Source: Begonia masoniana
Lineage: Eukaryota; Streptophyta; Magnoliopsida; Cucurbitales; Begoniaceae
Assembly: GCA_022432975.1 (NCBI GenBank)
Contig: CM039509.1
Location: 8,309,043-8,373,042 of the forward strand
Direction: 5' to 3'
DNA length: 64,000 nucleotides
Shown: positions 11,744 to 23,924 of the stretch, in pieces
Position numbering within the stretch: the stretch's first letter is position 1
Layout of the letters: every line of letters begins with the position of its first letter
Position numbers and translations under genes: made by a program
The notes under the pieces: generated by a model
Seen by the model: only the letters and a program-made list of their open reading frames with translations
Told to the model about the DNA's origin: nothing
Database searches by the model: none

Positions 11744-12532
11744 CTACGAGAAAGCACAAATATCAACTTTCATCAGGCTATTCACAAAATGACAAAAGAA
11801 GAATTATGTAAAATTATCGCTATCGAATTTCATTACAGCAGTAACAAAACAATAAAATTTCTCCCTCCTTACATCTTCTTTTTCACTCATTGCTAAGAAA
11901 AAGCCACCTTTAGGCAACCAATTAGCAAATCCCTTCCATTTTCTTCCGATTTCCATCTATTAAACCAACTTTCTCAGTAACCAAACTCAGAAACTATGAT
12001 CATCAGCCACTCAGCTCAGCTGGTTTATGACAGACAACAACACCCAAATTCCCAAAAAATGAAAAATCATAATAATAAGAACATCCCAAAAAAGAAACGG
12101 CATGAAATGATTAGAAGGAGAAAAGGGAAAGAAAATGACGAGAAATTACTGAAAGAAAGTGAGAGAAAGAGATTCGGTCTTCTCTTCAATGGATCTGTTA
12201 CCGGATTTCAGCTCCCTTCCAGCTACTAAACTTATCGCGATACTCTCTCTGTCTCTCTCTCTCTCTCTCTCTCACTATATCTTCTCGTTTTGAGCACTTT
12301 GACTTTCGTGAAATATTCCTCATTTTATTTTTGGACGATATATCGCGCGACGTTGAATCCAACCAAATACCAAACTGGGATTCGACATATCGTTCAAAAT
12401 CAATTTCTCTTTTGTTTTCTTATTAATTTTACAATATAGCATTTATTTATTAAACAAATAATTAAAATAATAAATAAATGATAATATTTAGATGTAACCT
12501 GTTTATATAAGTGGGAATTTTAGTCTTTCATT
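11744..12532. other. Upstream region of the hAT-like gene
   Basis: This probably holds the promoter and further 5' leader of the minus-strand gene. A CT microsatellite lies at about 12242-12274. At 12345-12410, TATATCG/CGATATG-like words flank a short A/T-rich stretch. The last 8 bases (CTTTCATT) are the target-site duplication of the hAT transposon that follows. Confidence 0.45.
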
Positions 12533-13445
12533 TAGGGGTGAGCAAAACTAAACTAGAACCGGGAACCAGACTGGAAAGGTGAAATCGATCCGGTTCTGAT
12601 CGGTTTTGAGCAAAATAAAACTTAAATGTGATTCTATTTTATAAAAACTGAATTTATTGGTTCGGTTTTCGGTTTTCGGTTTGGATCTTTCAAAATTGAC
12701 AGCAACCGAATCGAACCGATCAAGCCCTAATTGGTTTGGTTTTCTACTTCTCACTGAGAACTAAGAAGTTCTCAGTTTTAAGCCCTAAGTAATTTCTTCT
12801 TCTCTCAAGTCTAAAGTTCTCTGGCCGGCCGAAAACTGATATCGTTCGCTTCCCTCAATAATTTCTCGAATCTCGACTCTCTGGCTGGCGCTTCTGCTGT
12901 TCTTTCTCCCACTAGGCACTGGATACGTTCGTTCTATTATTTGCTGTTCTTTCGTTCGTTCTGTTTTTTTTTTTTTTTTTGGGCAAAAGAACAATGCTCT
13001 GCTTTTTGACTCTTTTTGTTTGATTTTTCACATTTTGGTAGAGGGTACTTCAATTCAAAATCAGAAAACAAAAGATTAAATTTTCGTTCTGCTTTGGGAG
13101 ACTCTTCGACTGTGACTGAGAGCAATTTGTTTGTGATTTCTTCTTTATCATTTTCGCAACATTCTATGTTGTTTAATTGTGTTGTTTTCTTGTTGTTAAT
13201 TTCGTGGTGTTCGTTCCCTAATTTGTCATCGTTTTCTCATATATTTGTCCTCTTTTACTCTAATACAAAAGGAGGAAGTGAGAATGGAGAACCAATAGGC
13301 TTTCAAAACATTATTTTTATGTGAAGTGTAAACCGTAAAGTTAATTTTATCTTTGAAATGTGAACTGTGTATTTTAATTTTATTTTCATTGATGTGAAGT
13401 TAATAACTTTGATTGTATCTTTGATTAATTAACTATTATTTTAAT

Positions 13446-15200
13446 ATGAAAAACATTACTGAAAGTGTAGAGGGTCCTACTCTTAGTCAAACGAAAAGCA
13501 AAAATTAAAAGTTTGAAATCATTTTACTAAGATTGAAAGTTTTGATAATAGCAACCCTAGAGCAAAATGTAATCATTGTTCACAGTCATATGCATGTCAT
13601 GCATCGAAGAATGAGATATCAAATTTGAAAAAATACATCCTTAATTGCAATAAATTGTTGGCAAATGTCGATAGGAAACAACAAACATTAAGCTATCAGA
13701 ATATGAGAGGGTGAATGAGTATAACTTGTTTTAGTCTTGCAATTTGTTGAGAATTGCTTACAAAGATAACTATTGTTGATGAATTGCCTTTGAAATTTGT
13801 TGAAGGAGAGGGTTTTAGAACATATTCGCAATATGTTCAACCAAAATTTTCCATACCTTCTAGAACTACCATTGTACGAGATATTTTGAGTATTTATGAT
13901 AAAGAAAAAATGAAATTGAAAGATTATTTTAAAAAGGCATCTCAGCGAGTATGCTTGACTACAGATATATAGACTTCTATTTAAAATTTGAGTTATATGG
14001 TATTAACTGCTCATTATATTGATAGTGATTGGATCTTGTGTAACAGAATTATCAATTTTTGCTTGATTACGAATCATAAAGGCAAAACGATTGGTAGATA
14101 AGTAGAAATATGCTTGTTTGAATGGAGAATTGAAAATGTTTTGACGATTACAATTGACAATACTTCTTCGAATGATGTTGCAATTTCGTAATTGATCAAA
14201 AATATTAAAAATTGGAATTGTTTAGTTTTAAATTGGGGAACACATGCATGTGAGATGTTTTGCACACATTTTGAATTTGATTGTGTGTGATGATTTAAAA
14301 GATCATCAAAAGCCTATCACAAGAGTTATTATTTTCTTGATTTGGGCAGAGAAAGCGAAAGACCACCCACAATAGAAGACTGAGCTACTATTAGAGAGCT
14401 TATCAAGTGTTTAAAAATCTTTTACGATACAACTGTTGTCGTTTCTGCCTCCTCACATGTTACCTCAAATATTTATATTAGTGAAGTGTGTAATTTTAAA
14501 ATAGTTATCCATGAGTACTCTGAGTGTGATAATGCATTGATGAGGAGAATCACTATTGACATGAAAAGAAAGTTTGACAAATATTGGAGTAGTTGTGATA
14601 AAATCAATTTGTTGATGTATGTGGCAATTGTATTAGATCCTAGATGTAAAATGAAGTTTTTGAAACATTATCTCACCATGTTGTGTGATAATGAGAAGGC
14701 AAATGATTTGGTGAGACAAATAAAAATTGTGATTGAAAGATTATATCTCGAGTATGAATCTTATTTGAGTTTTGAAATTTCAGAAGACAATTCTAGTATA
14801 ATGGTTGGAACGACTTCTACCGTGATGAGACAAAGTAGTAGTTTGGTCCACAATAAGGTGTATGAGATGTTTTGTAATTGTCATAATGAGTATAACGATT
14901 CAAATAATAAGACTGAAGTTCATCAATATCTGAAGAACTAGAAAGATTTTCAGATAAAAGTGATATTATGACATGGTAGAAAGTGAATTCCTTAAAATTT
15001 TCACTATTTAGTAAAATGGCAATGGATATAATAGTTATCCTTATTTCAACAGTTGTTTCGGAGTCAGCTTTTAGTAACGGAGGACGTGTACTTGATTCAT
15101 TTCGTAGTTCTTTGTCCCCAAAGACTGTTGAGGCGCTTATTTGCACTCAAAGTTGGATTTGAACGTCAAAACATCAATCTATCAACATTAATTATTCAGT
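13446..15200 (+). pseudogene. Decayed hAT transposase inside the hAT transposon
   Basis: Translated plus-strand pieces follow the hAT order. A BED-type finger lies near 13515-13650 (AKCNHCSQSY, then LKKYILNC). A block reads FGKASQ-like/CLTTDI at 13754-13972. A catalytic-core segment lies at 14486-14941 (DMKRKFDKYW, VAIVLDPRCKMKFL). A dimerisation segment lies near 15050-15150 (SESAFSNGGRVLDSFRSSL). Many stops and shifts separate them, so it is non-functional. Confidence 0.8.
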
Positions 15201-15919
15201 GGATGATATTGACAAGGTTGAACAAGGTGTGTTTTACATCTTTGTTTTCTTTTCATTTTATATTTCTAATTCATTTTACCTAATTGGTTTGTCAACTACA
15301 TTTTGCAAATTTTATATCAACTAATGGAGATGAAGATGGTGTTCCAATATTGGTGGAATAATTGAAGGCTTCAAGCGGATATTATTCAGCATTTTTTCAA
15401 CACTTTTTGGTTTTTGATAACAAATAATATTATTTATTTGATACTTTGGTTTGATTTTATATTTTGCTATATTAACTATATTGTTTTTTAACTTAAGAGA
15501 TACTGAGATAGATATATTATTAAGTAATTTACTTCTCATTTTGGATATTATTCGATTTTTGGTTAATGGGGATCACCTATTCATCAATGAAAATTTATTA
15601 GAATTCTCTCTTTTTGTCACATTTTTAAAAAAATTCAAAACTAAAATTATTTTGGTTTCATGTGTAAATTGTTGTACTCAAAATTTTGAATTTGGACATT
15701 GCACAATTCTATTTATTTTGGAGTATATAATATATTTTATATTGTTTTAAAATATTTTTTTAATAATCTGACGAACCAAAATCGAACCTATAGTTTCGGT
15801 TCGGTTTTCAGTTCGGTTCCACCTATTTTGCCGACCGGTTTAAGATCAAATCCAAAAAAACAATTTCTTGTCGGTTCAGTTCGGTTTTACTCAAAAACTA
15901 AACTGAACCGACAAATGCA

Positions 15920-16185
15920 TGTTAGGATTAGACGCCCTAATCCACCTGTAACGAACGATATATAAACTGAAAAAGAAAAACAAGAAAATAATGGACACTG
16001 AATTTTACGTGAAAACCCTAGAAAGGGAAAAAACCACGAGCAGAGGAGAGAATCACTAATATCAAATTCGATACAATGAGTTTTACGACTCAAGCATCAA
16101 TATATAGAGAAAACGTAAAACTCTAATATTGATATACGGGCCCGACTTGGCCCAACTAGAATTTGGGTCACACCAAATTCTAACA
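15920..16185 (-). repeat. 3' LTR (element sense) of the 266-bp-LTR copia element
   Basis: It is the same length as its partner at 39204-39469 and differs from it at scattered positions. The adjacent minus-strand sequence TCAAGGTGGAGT serves as a polypurine tract. Confidence 0.9.
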
Positions 16186-16641
16186 AACTCCACCTTGACA
16201 CGAATTCCACATGAGAGATCCAACGGGCTACTCGGCCCAACCCAAAGCAAATCCAGAATACTGAACTCTGACAATCTCCACCTTCAACGAAATTCCGATG
16301 CAAGTAAACAAATGTGCAAAACTCCATTAAAAAAGTTCTTCTACCACAAAGGCCCCAGATGGGCCAACTCAGCATCCGATACGGTTCAAGTTTAAACCCC
16401 GCTTAAACTTGAGAGACTTACTTGAGAAGAAATCGCATCTCCTCCTCTATGGTATCACTGAACTATCAGGGTTGTCACAATGAACTGCCTCTGAACATGT
16501 TGAAGACTCCACACAGGAATCGTTACCCTCGAACACATTTAATGCATAACCCACAGTTTCATCATATCGTCCCGAAGTATTAACCTTCCGCATTGTTCTG
16601 CCTTTGACGATACCATTTTGACGTGAAACTGAAACTGATGA

Positions 16642-17031
16642 CTAAACATCTGTAATAGGCTGACTCACCGGCTTTGATGTACCTTCAGATCCCAACCTGA
16701 ATTTCACCTGAGAACCTGACTTCTTCCGAGTCTTCTCAACCTTACTCTTAGAAGGTGAATTCGCAAACTTTGCAGCCTTATTACCCATCACATTGATTGT
16801 GGAATCTGCGATCTTCGCGTGCATCACATATAATGAGGAGCATTTTTCTCCTCTCGCCACGATCAATGAACCTCTGGTAAGCTTCCATTTTCCATCACGA
16901 AAGGTGTTGCCAAACCCTTCGTCGTTAAGCTTCCCAGTCGAGACCAAATTCTTGCGGATGTCAGGGATGTACTTCACAGCTCTCAAAACCAAGGTGTTGC
17001 CGATGTTAGTCTCCAAACACACATCTCTCAT
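16642..17031 (-). pseudogene. Copia protease/pre-integrase remnant
   Basis: The minus-strand frame contains VKYIPDIRKNLVSTGKL and KWKLTRGSLIVARGEK, matching the segment between copia protease and the integrase zinc finger. A serine/lysine-rich tail follows, then non-coding sequence to the LTR. The rest of pol is absent. Confidence 0.75.
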
Positions 17032-17141
17032 ACCAATGGCTTTTGTAACGTCACCTATTTCCCATCCTCACACTTCAAAAGTCTCCCGAAGTGTAGGACG
17101 TCACGAAATCTCTCCGCGAAGTGGCATGTATTGAAGCGCCA

Positions 17142-17347
17142 CTATCGATCATCCCAACTCGTATCTTGGCAATCAGAATTTACAACATCCTCGTTGTACA
17201 CACTAAAGGACTCCTCGGTGGCTGTGTCTGCCTCCTTGTCTATGTCACCCTCTTCGACCATCTTTTTCTCTCCTTTAGCATTCAGATTCTCCTGAAGAAA
17301 CTTATGACAAAATCTCTTTATGTGTCCTTTCTTGCCACAATGATAAC
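17142..17347 (-). pseudogene. Copia gag zinc-knuckle segment, cut by a gypsy insertion
   Basis: The minus-strand frame reads HCGKKGHIKRFCHKFLQ, a CCHC zinc knuckle whose first cysteine lies across the insertion site. The missing upstream part (gag basic region, with KSPGNRNRNKRKSRK) is found at 35515-35642 on the other side of the gypsy element. The frame continues into an acidic stretch. The joined gag is still recognisable. Confidence 0.8.
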
Positions 17348-19123
17348 TATCACGCCCCAAAAGGGACCTGCAACAAAACGGGAACGACCCGGCCCAAAAA
17401 GAACTAGATTGTCCGACCCTTAACACCAAATTTCACTAATCGCAGCGGAATATTAACCAATTAAGATAAGCCAAGGCCCAGACAGATAAATAAACAGGTC
17501 CAACAAGTGACACTAGATGATATAATGATATATGTCCAAATAAAATAACACATGTGAATTAAATACAACAAAGCTTACACATCCACAGTAGTGTCTCACC
17601 TTAAAAATATAAGATACGTCCTCAAGAAAAATTTATTAAAATAGGAAATTTCTACAAAGTGATTGTTCCCGTGCCGATAATCAAATTCTCCTTTATTGAA
17701 TCCTGAAAAATAGTAGTCGTTTGGGGTGAGTCGACTAAACTCAATAGGGGTAGAGTTTATTTCCGGCAGTCATATAATATTATGCATAGATTTAATAAAA
17801 ATGCAGTTATGCAATTTAAATAGATGTTCGGTGAAAATGGAGCCTCTCATGGACTCCGAGCACACTGGGCCATAGGCCAAAACATCGACATCAGGCGGTC
17901 GCACACCATAATTACCCTGATCAGGTTTAGGGTTTCGCGCCCAAGGACACGACTCTTCAGCTGTCCTATTACTTCTAGTTAAAACCACACAAATTTTATC
18001 AATGATAAAGTATGCAGTTGATAAATGTGTGAATGAAAATAATAGCATAAAATTAAATGAACATTTTATGCCAAATAAATGAATTTAATTAATGAATTAA
18101 AATAATAATACTTAACTGAAAATAAAATAAACCCTCTACCTCTGGTGAATATCCAACAGGTCAAAACTAAGTCCAAGAATCCAAGTTATTGAGTCCACAC
18201 TTTAATTCGCTAAATTGGTACCTTACAAAGAATGAAGTCATTCATTATTCTTGGGCTATTATATCCCCTTCTACTCTCAAAGGACGGTCAAAATCCAATT
18301 GGGTAAATAACCCATAATTTGGGTCAAACAGCAAAACCGCGTAGTGCTGCGTTATAATGCAACGCATATGCGCTAATGCACAGACTCATGCCGAGTCCTC
18401 TTGGTCTGACAATACAGTGCCCCTTTTACTAATGAAACTGATGGAAGAGTTTCCGTCAAATGTCTTCGATGGTTTAACAACAAAAGAAATCCCAAATTTA
18501 AGTTTAACCCAGCAGACCAAGGGAAAAGATCACAACAATCTAACTCAAACAAATCAATTCCTAATCTGGGTTTTTATGTAATCGACAGAGACTAGGGGAT
18601 TACCTCTGAAAGTTGAGAGATTCGCCAAGGTTAAAGAGTCAAAAATTAGATTTGGCAAAGGTTGATTTCACTCCCTCTGTTTTCCTCTTCTTTAAAAAGA
18701 ACCAAAATCATTTAATTAACAATAGAACAATTCATTCAACTGAAAACCTATAGGGAGAAAACAATGGAACGAAAGGGAAATCACTCACCTATTTTTCGAG
18801 CACTTCGTTTGACAAGGGTTGAAGAGAAGAAGACAATGAGCGTTTTGAAACCAAAATCGTCGAAATCGGAAATTAAGTCGTCGCCGATCGGTTCCCTCTC
18901 CCTATTCTGCATGCGGCGTTCTCAGTAGGTGAAGGAGTCTCTGGCGTTTTCACAGAAAGAGTTTTATGAAAGGTATGTTTATAAGGGTAAGTCAATGGTT
19001 GTACACGTGGCTTTAATTAGAGAGGAAAAGAACGAAAAAAAATAAATAAATAAATAAACTTTACCTTTTTCTTCTCTTATCTCTCTGGCGCTTCACTCCC
19101 CATCTCAGATGGCGGATTCCACA
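17348..19123 (-). repeat. Gypsy 3' LTR (element sense), 1.78 kb
   Basis: The longer of the two LTRs. It contains the 0.7-kb central part lost from the right copy. No coding sequence is convincing within it. Confidence 0.85.
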
Positions 19124-19744
19124 TTCTCCCCCACTTAATGAAATTTCGTCCTCGAAATTTGAATCAACTTAGGTCATATCACTAAATAATTGGGGATACT
19201 TTATTCTCATTTCCGATTCAAGTTCCCAAGTACTTTCTCTTTCATTGTGATTCTTCCATTGCACTCATAACCAACTTATCTTCACACCAAAACAACATCC
19301 TAACTTTCAGAAACACAAAACCATGAGTTTCAAACAACACATCTCACCTCTAAAAGTTTGCATAGTTCTTCATTCTATTTCTATAGCAACACAAACTTTG
19401 TATCTATTAAATGATTCAAAAATTATAACTAAGAATCAAATCTCACGTCCTCAACATATCATTAAAAGTGAAGTGTCCTTTAGACTATCCATTTGTCGTA
19501 AGGTGATAAGTCAAATCGAAGTTATTTCATTGCCCAAAATCCTCAGCATGGGTTCAAAAACTTAGACATAAACTTTGGGTTCATATAAAATATAACTAAA
19601 TGAAACACAACAAAATTTATGTCCTCCACAAAGCTTTCTCAAGAGAAATTTATCCACACTCAGACGAAATGATGGTTGGCAAACAATTCATAAAAATTTC
19701 GACATTAAAATGGTCGTGCACAATTCCCATTATAGATAACAAAA
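19124..19744 (-). pseudogene. Gypsy integrase C-terminal remnant
   Basis: Just inside the LTR the minus strand encodes a chromodomain-like tail resembling V-W-NH-ERESTWELESEM followed by RYPQLF, typical of plant gypsy polyprotein ends. The rest is too decayed to frame. It stops at the SIRE-like insertion. Confidence 0.6.
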
Positions 19745-21104
19745 TGTAGGATCGAGATTGTCTAAGAGGGGGGTGAATTAGACCTTTTTTTTTTTAATTT
19801 TACTTAACACTAATAGCAAGTGAATCAAAGCAGATATAAAAGAGAGAGTAAGAGAAAAATGACACCAGTAATTTTTACGTGGTTCGGCTCAACCCAGCCT
19901 ACATCCACGCTTCAAGGTTCACCCCTTGAAGATCCTTAACCTTCTCCTCGAGAATAAACAGATTGGAATTCCAGGCTCCGATCAACTGCCTTTACAAATC
20001 TGGATTGAACTTGACGGGCGTCAATCCACTGCCTTTACAGATTTTGAGTGTGTAATAATATATCACAATCTAAACTCTCTCAAAAATAATTCTCAAGTTT
20101 TGGGTTCGAGAGAAGTAGATGAAAATATAGAGTATGAATATTTTGCAGATTAGGGCTCAAGAATTCAATTTGCAAAAAGTTGTATCTTCGTGCTCTAACC
20201 TCGGCTTAAATACTCTGTCTTCAGAATCGGCTTGACTTCAATGCTCCTTATCCAGTAATAGAAACTTTGTTACCGTTGGAGCAGCTTTCGTACAATTTCA
20301 GGTAGCCGTTGCCGTCTGTAGTTGCAAGTCGTCGTCGCCATTAAAGTTCTGGAGTTAATGCTGAAAACGACATCACTGTAGCTTCGCGGCTATTTTAAAA
20401 TCTGGCGGAAGATCACTAGTTTAAACAGCTTCAAAACAGATCGCCACGTCATCGGCATATGTATCTTCAACGCCATCGGTAGATGTAACACGAATAAGCT
20501 ATCGGCATGAGCAACTTTGAACTTCATCGGCATGATGCATCTTGAAACTTCATCGGCAGATGTATTCTGAAAAGCCATCGGCAGATGCACCTTGAAAGAT
20601 CATCGGCAGGAACAGCTTGAAAGTGCTATCGGCAGATGCAGCTTGAAAGGCCATCGGCAGATGCAGCTTGAAAGCCATCGGCAGATGCATCTCAAAAGTT
20701 ATTGGCAGATGAGGGCTTTGAATTCCATTGGTAGATGCACCTTGAAAAATTGTCGGCAGATGCATGTTGAACTTCATCGGCTTGATGACTCCATCGGCAG
20801 ATGCAAGTTGATATGTCATCGGCAGATGCAGGCTTTGGAGACCATCGGCAGATGCACGCCTTGTTCTCTATCGGCAGATGTGTTTTCTTGTACTGTATCA
20901 GCAGATGCACGCCTTGTACACTTAACCAATATTATTAGAACACTAAAATACCCTTTTCAAGGGTATTTCCAAAGGATTAAAATCAAATGTATAATTCAAT
21001 ATTCTCATTCTTTTAAACATAATCAACATAATCAAACTATTTACTTATCATTAAAAAAGCATCATCAAAAACATATTTAGACTTAAACTCTATTTAAGTC
21101 AACA
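19745..21104 (-). repeat. 3' LTR (element sense) of the SIRE-like element, unexpanded
   Basis: Contains about 18 diverged copies of an ATCGGCAGATG-centred unit at 20440-20935. The last three correspond to the A-B-A units that are hugely amplified in the partner LTR. It retains about 100 bp (around 20930-21030) that the partner lacks. Confidence 0.9.
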
Positions 21105-21120
21105 ATCTCCCCCTTTTTGA
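21105..21120 (-). promoter_or_regulatory. Polypurine tract of the SIRE-like element
   Basis: On the minus strand AAAAAGGGGGAGAT immediately precedes the LTR start TGTTGACTT. This is the plus-strand primer for reverse transcription. Confidence 0.8.
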
Positions 21121-21484
21121 TGATGACAAGATACTTATGTAAATTTGATTAATGGTTACTCTCCCCCATAATTCTAGCTCCCCCATAGCACATGCATAGA
21201 TTCTAAAAACAAACATGGAGCAACCAGAGTTTCACAACTATGCATATATCGAGATTTTTTTCAGATTTCCAAAAACATAGTGACTGAAACATGCATATTA
21301 TCCAGCAATCAAATATAAATCTGAAACATGCATATCATTATGCAATCAAATATATTCTCCCCCATTGACATTATCAAAAACAATCAGAGAGACAACAAAA
21401 ATAATGGATTCAACACAGTTCAGAAAAACATCAGAGTAATTGCTGTAGAGAATCAAGAAAGGTGTATACATGAAATCAAGTCTT

Positions 21485-23575
21485 TTATTTAAAGAAAGCT
21501 ACAAAATGTGACCAAAAAGCTTGGCTAATCCAAGTAGGCACTTCACAGTTTGAATTAAGATAAGCATCTACAAGTGCTGGAAGTGAGTGAATATCAAGAG
21601 AGAGAGGGGGCTGATAAGGCACGAGGTCTAGGCATGGAATAGTCTCTGGCTGAGGAGCAACAGAGGTAGAGGGGCCTTGATACACCACCATGTCCATACA
21701 TGGAGGAGTGTCGACAGGACGAGCATCAGTAGACACATCAGGAGGAGAGAATGCAAATTCAGTCTCCTGAAGATCCAGTGTAGTGAAACGCACATCTTCA
21801 TAAACTGCAGGCCGGGAAAATGGAAGAAAGAGATCTTCATAGCAAGCCTCTGAGACATCGATTGAACAAGATGGATCAGGGTCGGGTGCAGGAGTCAGAT
21901 TGTCAATAGAGGTTCGAAATGACTCAAGTTCCCTGACAACCATGCGCCTATCAGCATCCACTTTCTGAGTCAGCAAACCAAGACTAGTATCTAAATCAGT
22001 ACACAAGACTTGGATATTCTTGGCTAGCTTGGCATCAAGAGATTGATCAATCCTACTTTCAATGGAGCTAAGAGCAGTCTCAATGCGGTCAATAGAGGCT
22101 TTCAGCTCATTATACTGAGATGCACTCATCGAAGATCTCCTCTGATAAGTTAGAGGAGTGACAGGTGGTACTGAGGGAATGGGTGAGAATACTAGTTCTT
22201 GAGGAGTGAGGGAAATATGTGGAAGGTCAGGTTGTGAAGGCATCAAGAGTGCAGGTGAAGGAGGTGAAGGGATTGGGACTTGAGAAGCAGTTGTACTGGG
22301 AGGAGATAATTGGACTGAAGGAGGTGGTTGGACTGGTGATGGAGGAGCAATAGGCAGTTGGACTGGAGATGGAGGAGCAGGAGGCGGAACCGGTAATAGA
22401 GGGGCAGGTGGAGGAGATGGAGGATTTTCTGGAATGAGACGAGGCACAGATGAAGGAATAGAAATTGCCTCTGAAACAGGAGCTCTTGAGATAAGGGCAC
22501 GACGCCTTCGCACAAAAGGAGGAGGTTGGAAACTAGACGCCTGAGATTGAGAAGGAGAATTATTGAATGCAGGAATCTCAGATTCATCCCCACCCTCAGC
22601 AGTAGACTCCTCTGGCAGGCTAAGTTTTCTCTTCCCTTTCTTGGCAGCAACAGCCTTAACAGTACCTTGCTTAGAAACATCCAGAACAAGATTCCCTGTT
22701 CTTGTTCTCTTGATGCCCATCTTCTTAAGAGTGGTTCGGGAATAATAACTTGAAGGTTGAAGACGGAAGGGGTCTTCATCCTCTGGAAAAACAACCTCAA
22801 GCTGCATAAAAATATTCATGAGCAGCTGATTGTAGGGCAAAGAGGTAGCCCGTGATGACACTGCTTGAATCATCCTTCGAACAACAATGAAGCCAAGATT
22901 GAAGGGTGTCTTGAAGTAAATGGCAAACAGAACAAAAAACTCCATTGCACTGATTTCATCATGATGACCACCCTTAGGGACAATATTGTACCCAATCATT
23001 TGATGAAATAACCTGGCCCTTGCGGTCAGGTGTTTACCTTTAAGAGGATCAGGAGTGTGATTGGGGTCATTTACTATAAGCTGCAGAAAGCTCTCACCAT
23101 CAGATGTACAAAAGAAAGGAAGCTCAGTGCCCGATACATATTTATAAGGGCAGCTATCCAAATGGGAGACTTCCAGAAGAGCATTAATGTACTGGGGTGT
23201 GATTTCTATGTGTTTGTTATACACATAGCTCCTAATGATGGAGAAATCAGAGGTGAAACTAAGATTGGCGTAGAACATTTTGATGGCTTCCGGAAAATAA
23301 TAGGACTCTACATTAAAAAGACCTAATAACCCGAGATCCTTCAAGGGTTCAATAATGTCCATCCCGGCTAAATCATCAAAATCAATCCCTCGACTGGGTA
23401 TAAGAGATTTGAACTGATAATCTTCATGATACCTTACTTTTGCAGCTTTAGTGAGAAAGTAGAGAGAGGGCCACTCTTTTGCTCGGAGAATCACGCGTGG
23501 AGGACGAGCTGAAGTTTTGGCCTTCTTCTGAACCGGTTTGGAAACGGCGCGGGAAGATGAACCCTGAAAGTCCAT
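21485..23575 (-). CDS. Extra 3' open reading frame of the SIRE-like element (plant transposon protein domain type)
   Basis: An uninterrupted minus-strand frame of 696 residues from the ATG at 23575 (MDFQGSSSRAV). The frame is open further upstream, but this is the first good ATG. Residues about 40-270 form a globular part (PSLYFLTKAAKVRYHEDY, then YINALLEVSHLDSCPYKY) like the domain often annotated as a putative plant transposon protein. A proline-rich linker follows (about 400-500), then a likely coiled coil (about 540-620: ASIDRIETALSSIESRID) and an acidic C-terminus. No signal peptide or membrane segment is evident. It occupies the position called env-like in SIRE/Maximus elements, but nothing here supports envelope function. 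It is intact although gag and pol are broken. Confidence 0.8.
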   Translation of the reverse strand: MDFQGSSSRAVSKPVQKKAKTSARPPRVILRAKEWPSLYFLTKAAKVRYHEDYQFKSLIPSRGIDFDDLAGMDIIEPLKDLGLLGLFNVESYYFPEAIKMFYANLSFTSDFSIIRSYVYNKHIEITPQYINALLEVSHLDSCPYKYVSGTELPFFCTSDGESFLQLIVNDPNHTPDPLKGKHLTARARLFHQMIGYNIVPKGGHHDEISAMEFFVLFAIYFKTPFNLGFIVVRRMIQAVSSRATSLPYNQLLMNIFMQLEVVFPEDEDPFRLQPSSYYSRTTLKKMGIKRTRTGNLVLDVSKQGTVKAVAAKKGKRKLSLPEESTAEGGDESEIPAFNNSPSQSQASSFQPPPFVRRRRALISRAPVSEAISIPSSVPRLIPENPPSPPPAPLLPVPPPAPPSPVQLPIAPPSPVQPPPSVQLSPPSTTASQVPIPSPPSPALLMPSQPDLPHISLTPQELVFSPIPSVPPVTPLTYQRRSSMSASQYNELKASIDRIETALSSIESRIDQSLDAKLAKNIQVLCTDLDTSLGLLTQKVDADRRMVVRELESFRTSIDNLTPAPDPDPSCSIDVSEACYEDLFLPFSRPAVYEDVRFTTLDLQETEFAFSPPDVSTDARPVDTPPCMDMVVYQGPSTSVAPQPETIPCLDLVPYQPPLSLDIHSLPALVDAYLNSNCEVPTWISQAFWSHFVAFFK

Positions 23576-23754
23576 TGAGCGAATAGACCTTGCGAAAGAG
23601 AGAGAATTGGTAGGGCAGAGGTTTTTTAGAAAGAGCGCGAAATGTGAAGTGTCTCTGGGAAGAAAACAGAGTTTAAATGAAAAAGGGGCATCGCTCGACG
23701 AGATGAAGTCACACGTGTAAGACAGATTAACCCGATGGGTCACACGTGTCGGCA

Positions 23755-23880
23755 GATTAAAAAAGCAAATGCATCTTCCGATGCCTACAGAAAAAATACA
23801 GCTTCTTCCGATGATCTTCCGATAGATATGCATCTTCCGATGCCAAATGAAGACTCAGCATCTACCGATGCCATCACAGA
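23755..23880. repeat. CATCTTCCGATG motif cluster between pol and the extra ORF
   Basis: Six to seven copies of variants of CATCTNCCGAT lie in the 350-bp spacer between the pol stop (23925) and the ATG of the extra ORF (23575). This is the same motif as in the element's LTR, read on the opposite strand. Confidence 0.7.
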
Positions 23881-23924
23881 AGGGAATGCTCTAACACTCA
23901 GGAATTTTCAACAGAGGAATAAAC

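Noticed and set aside
9404..12532. Complete autonomous hAT transposon around the BED/hAT-C gene
   Set aside because: No terminal inverted repeats or 8-bp duplication were found near the gene. The CTTTCATT duplication belongs to the next element.
22243..22800. 185-residue leucine-rich minus-strand frame
   Set aside because: Shadow frame of the proline-rich linker of the intact extra ORF on the same strand.
21485..23575. Envelope gene of a retrovirus-like element
   Set aside because: The position is env-like, but there is no signal peptide, membrane segment or cleavage site; the content fits the plant transposon protein domain type.
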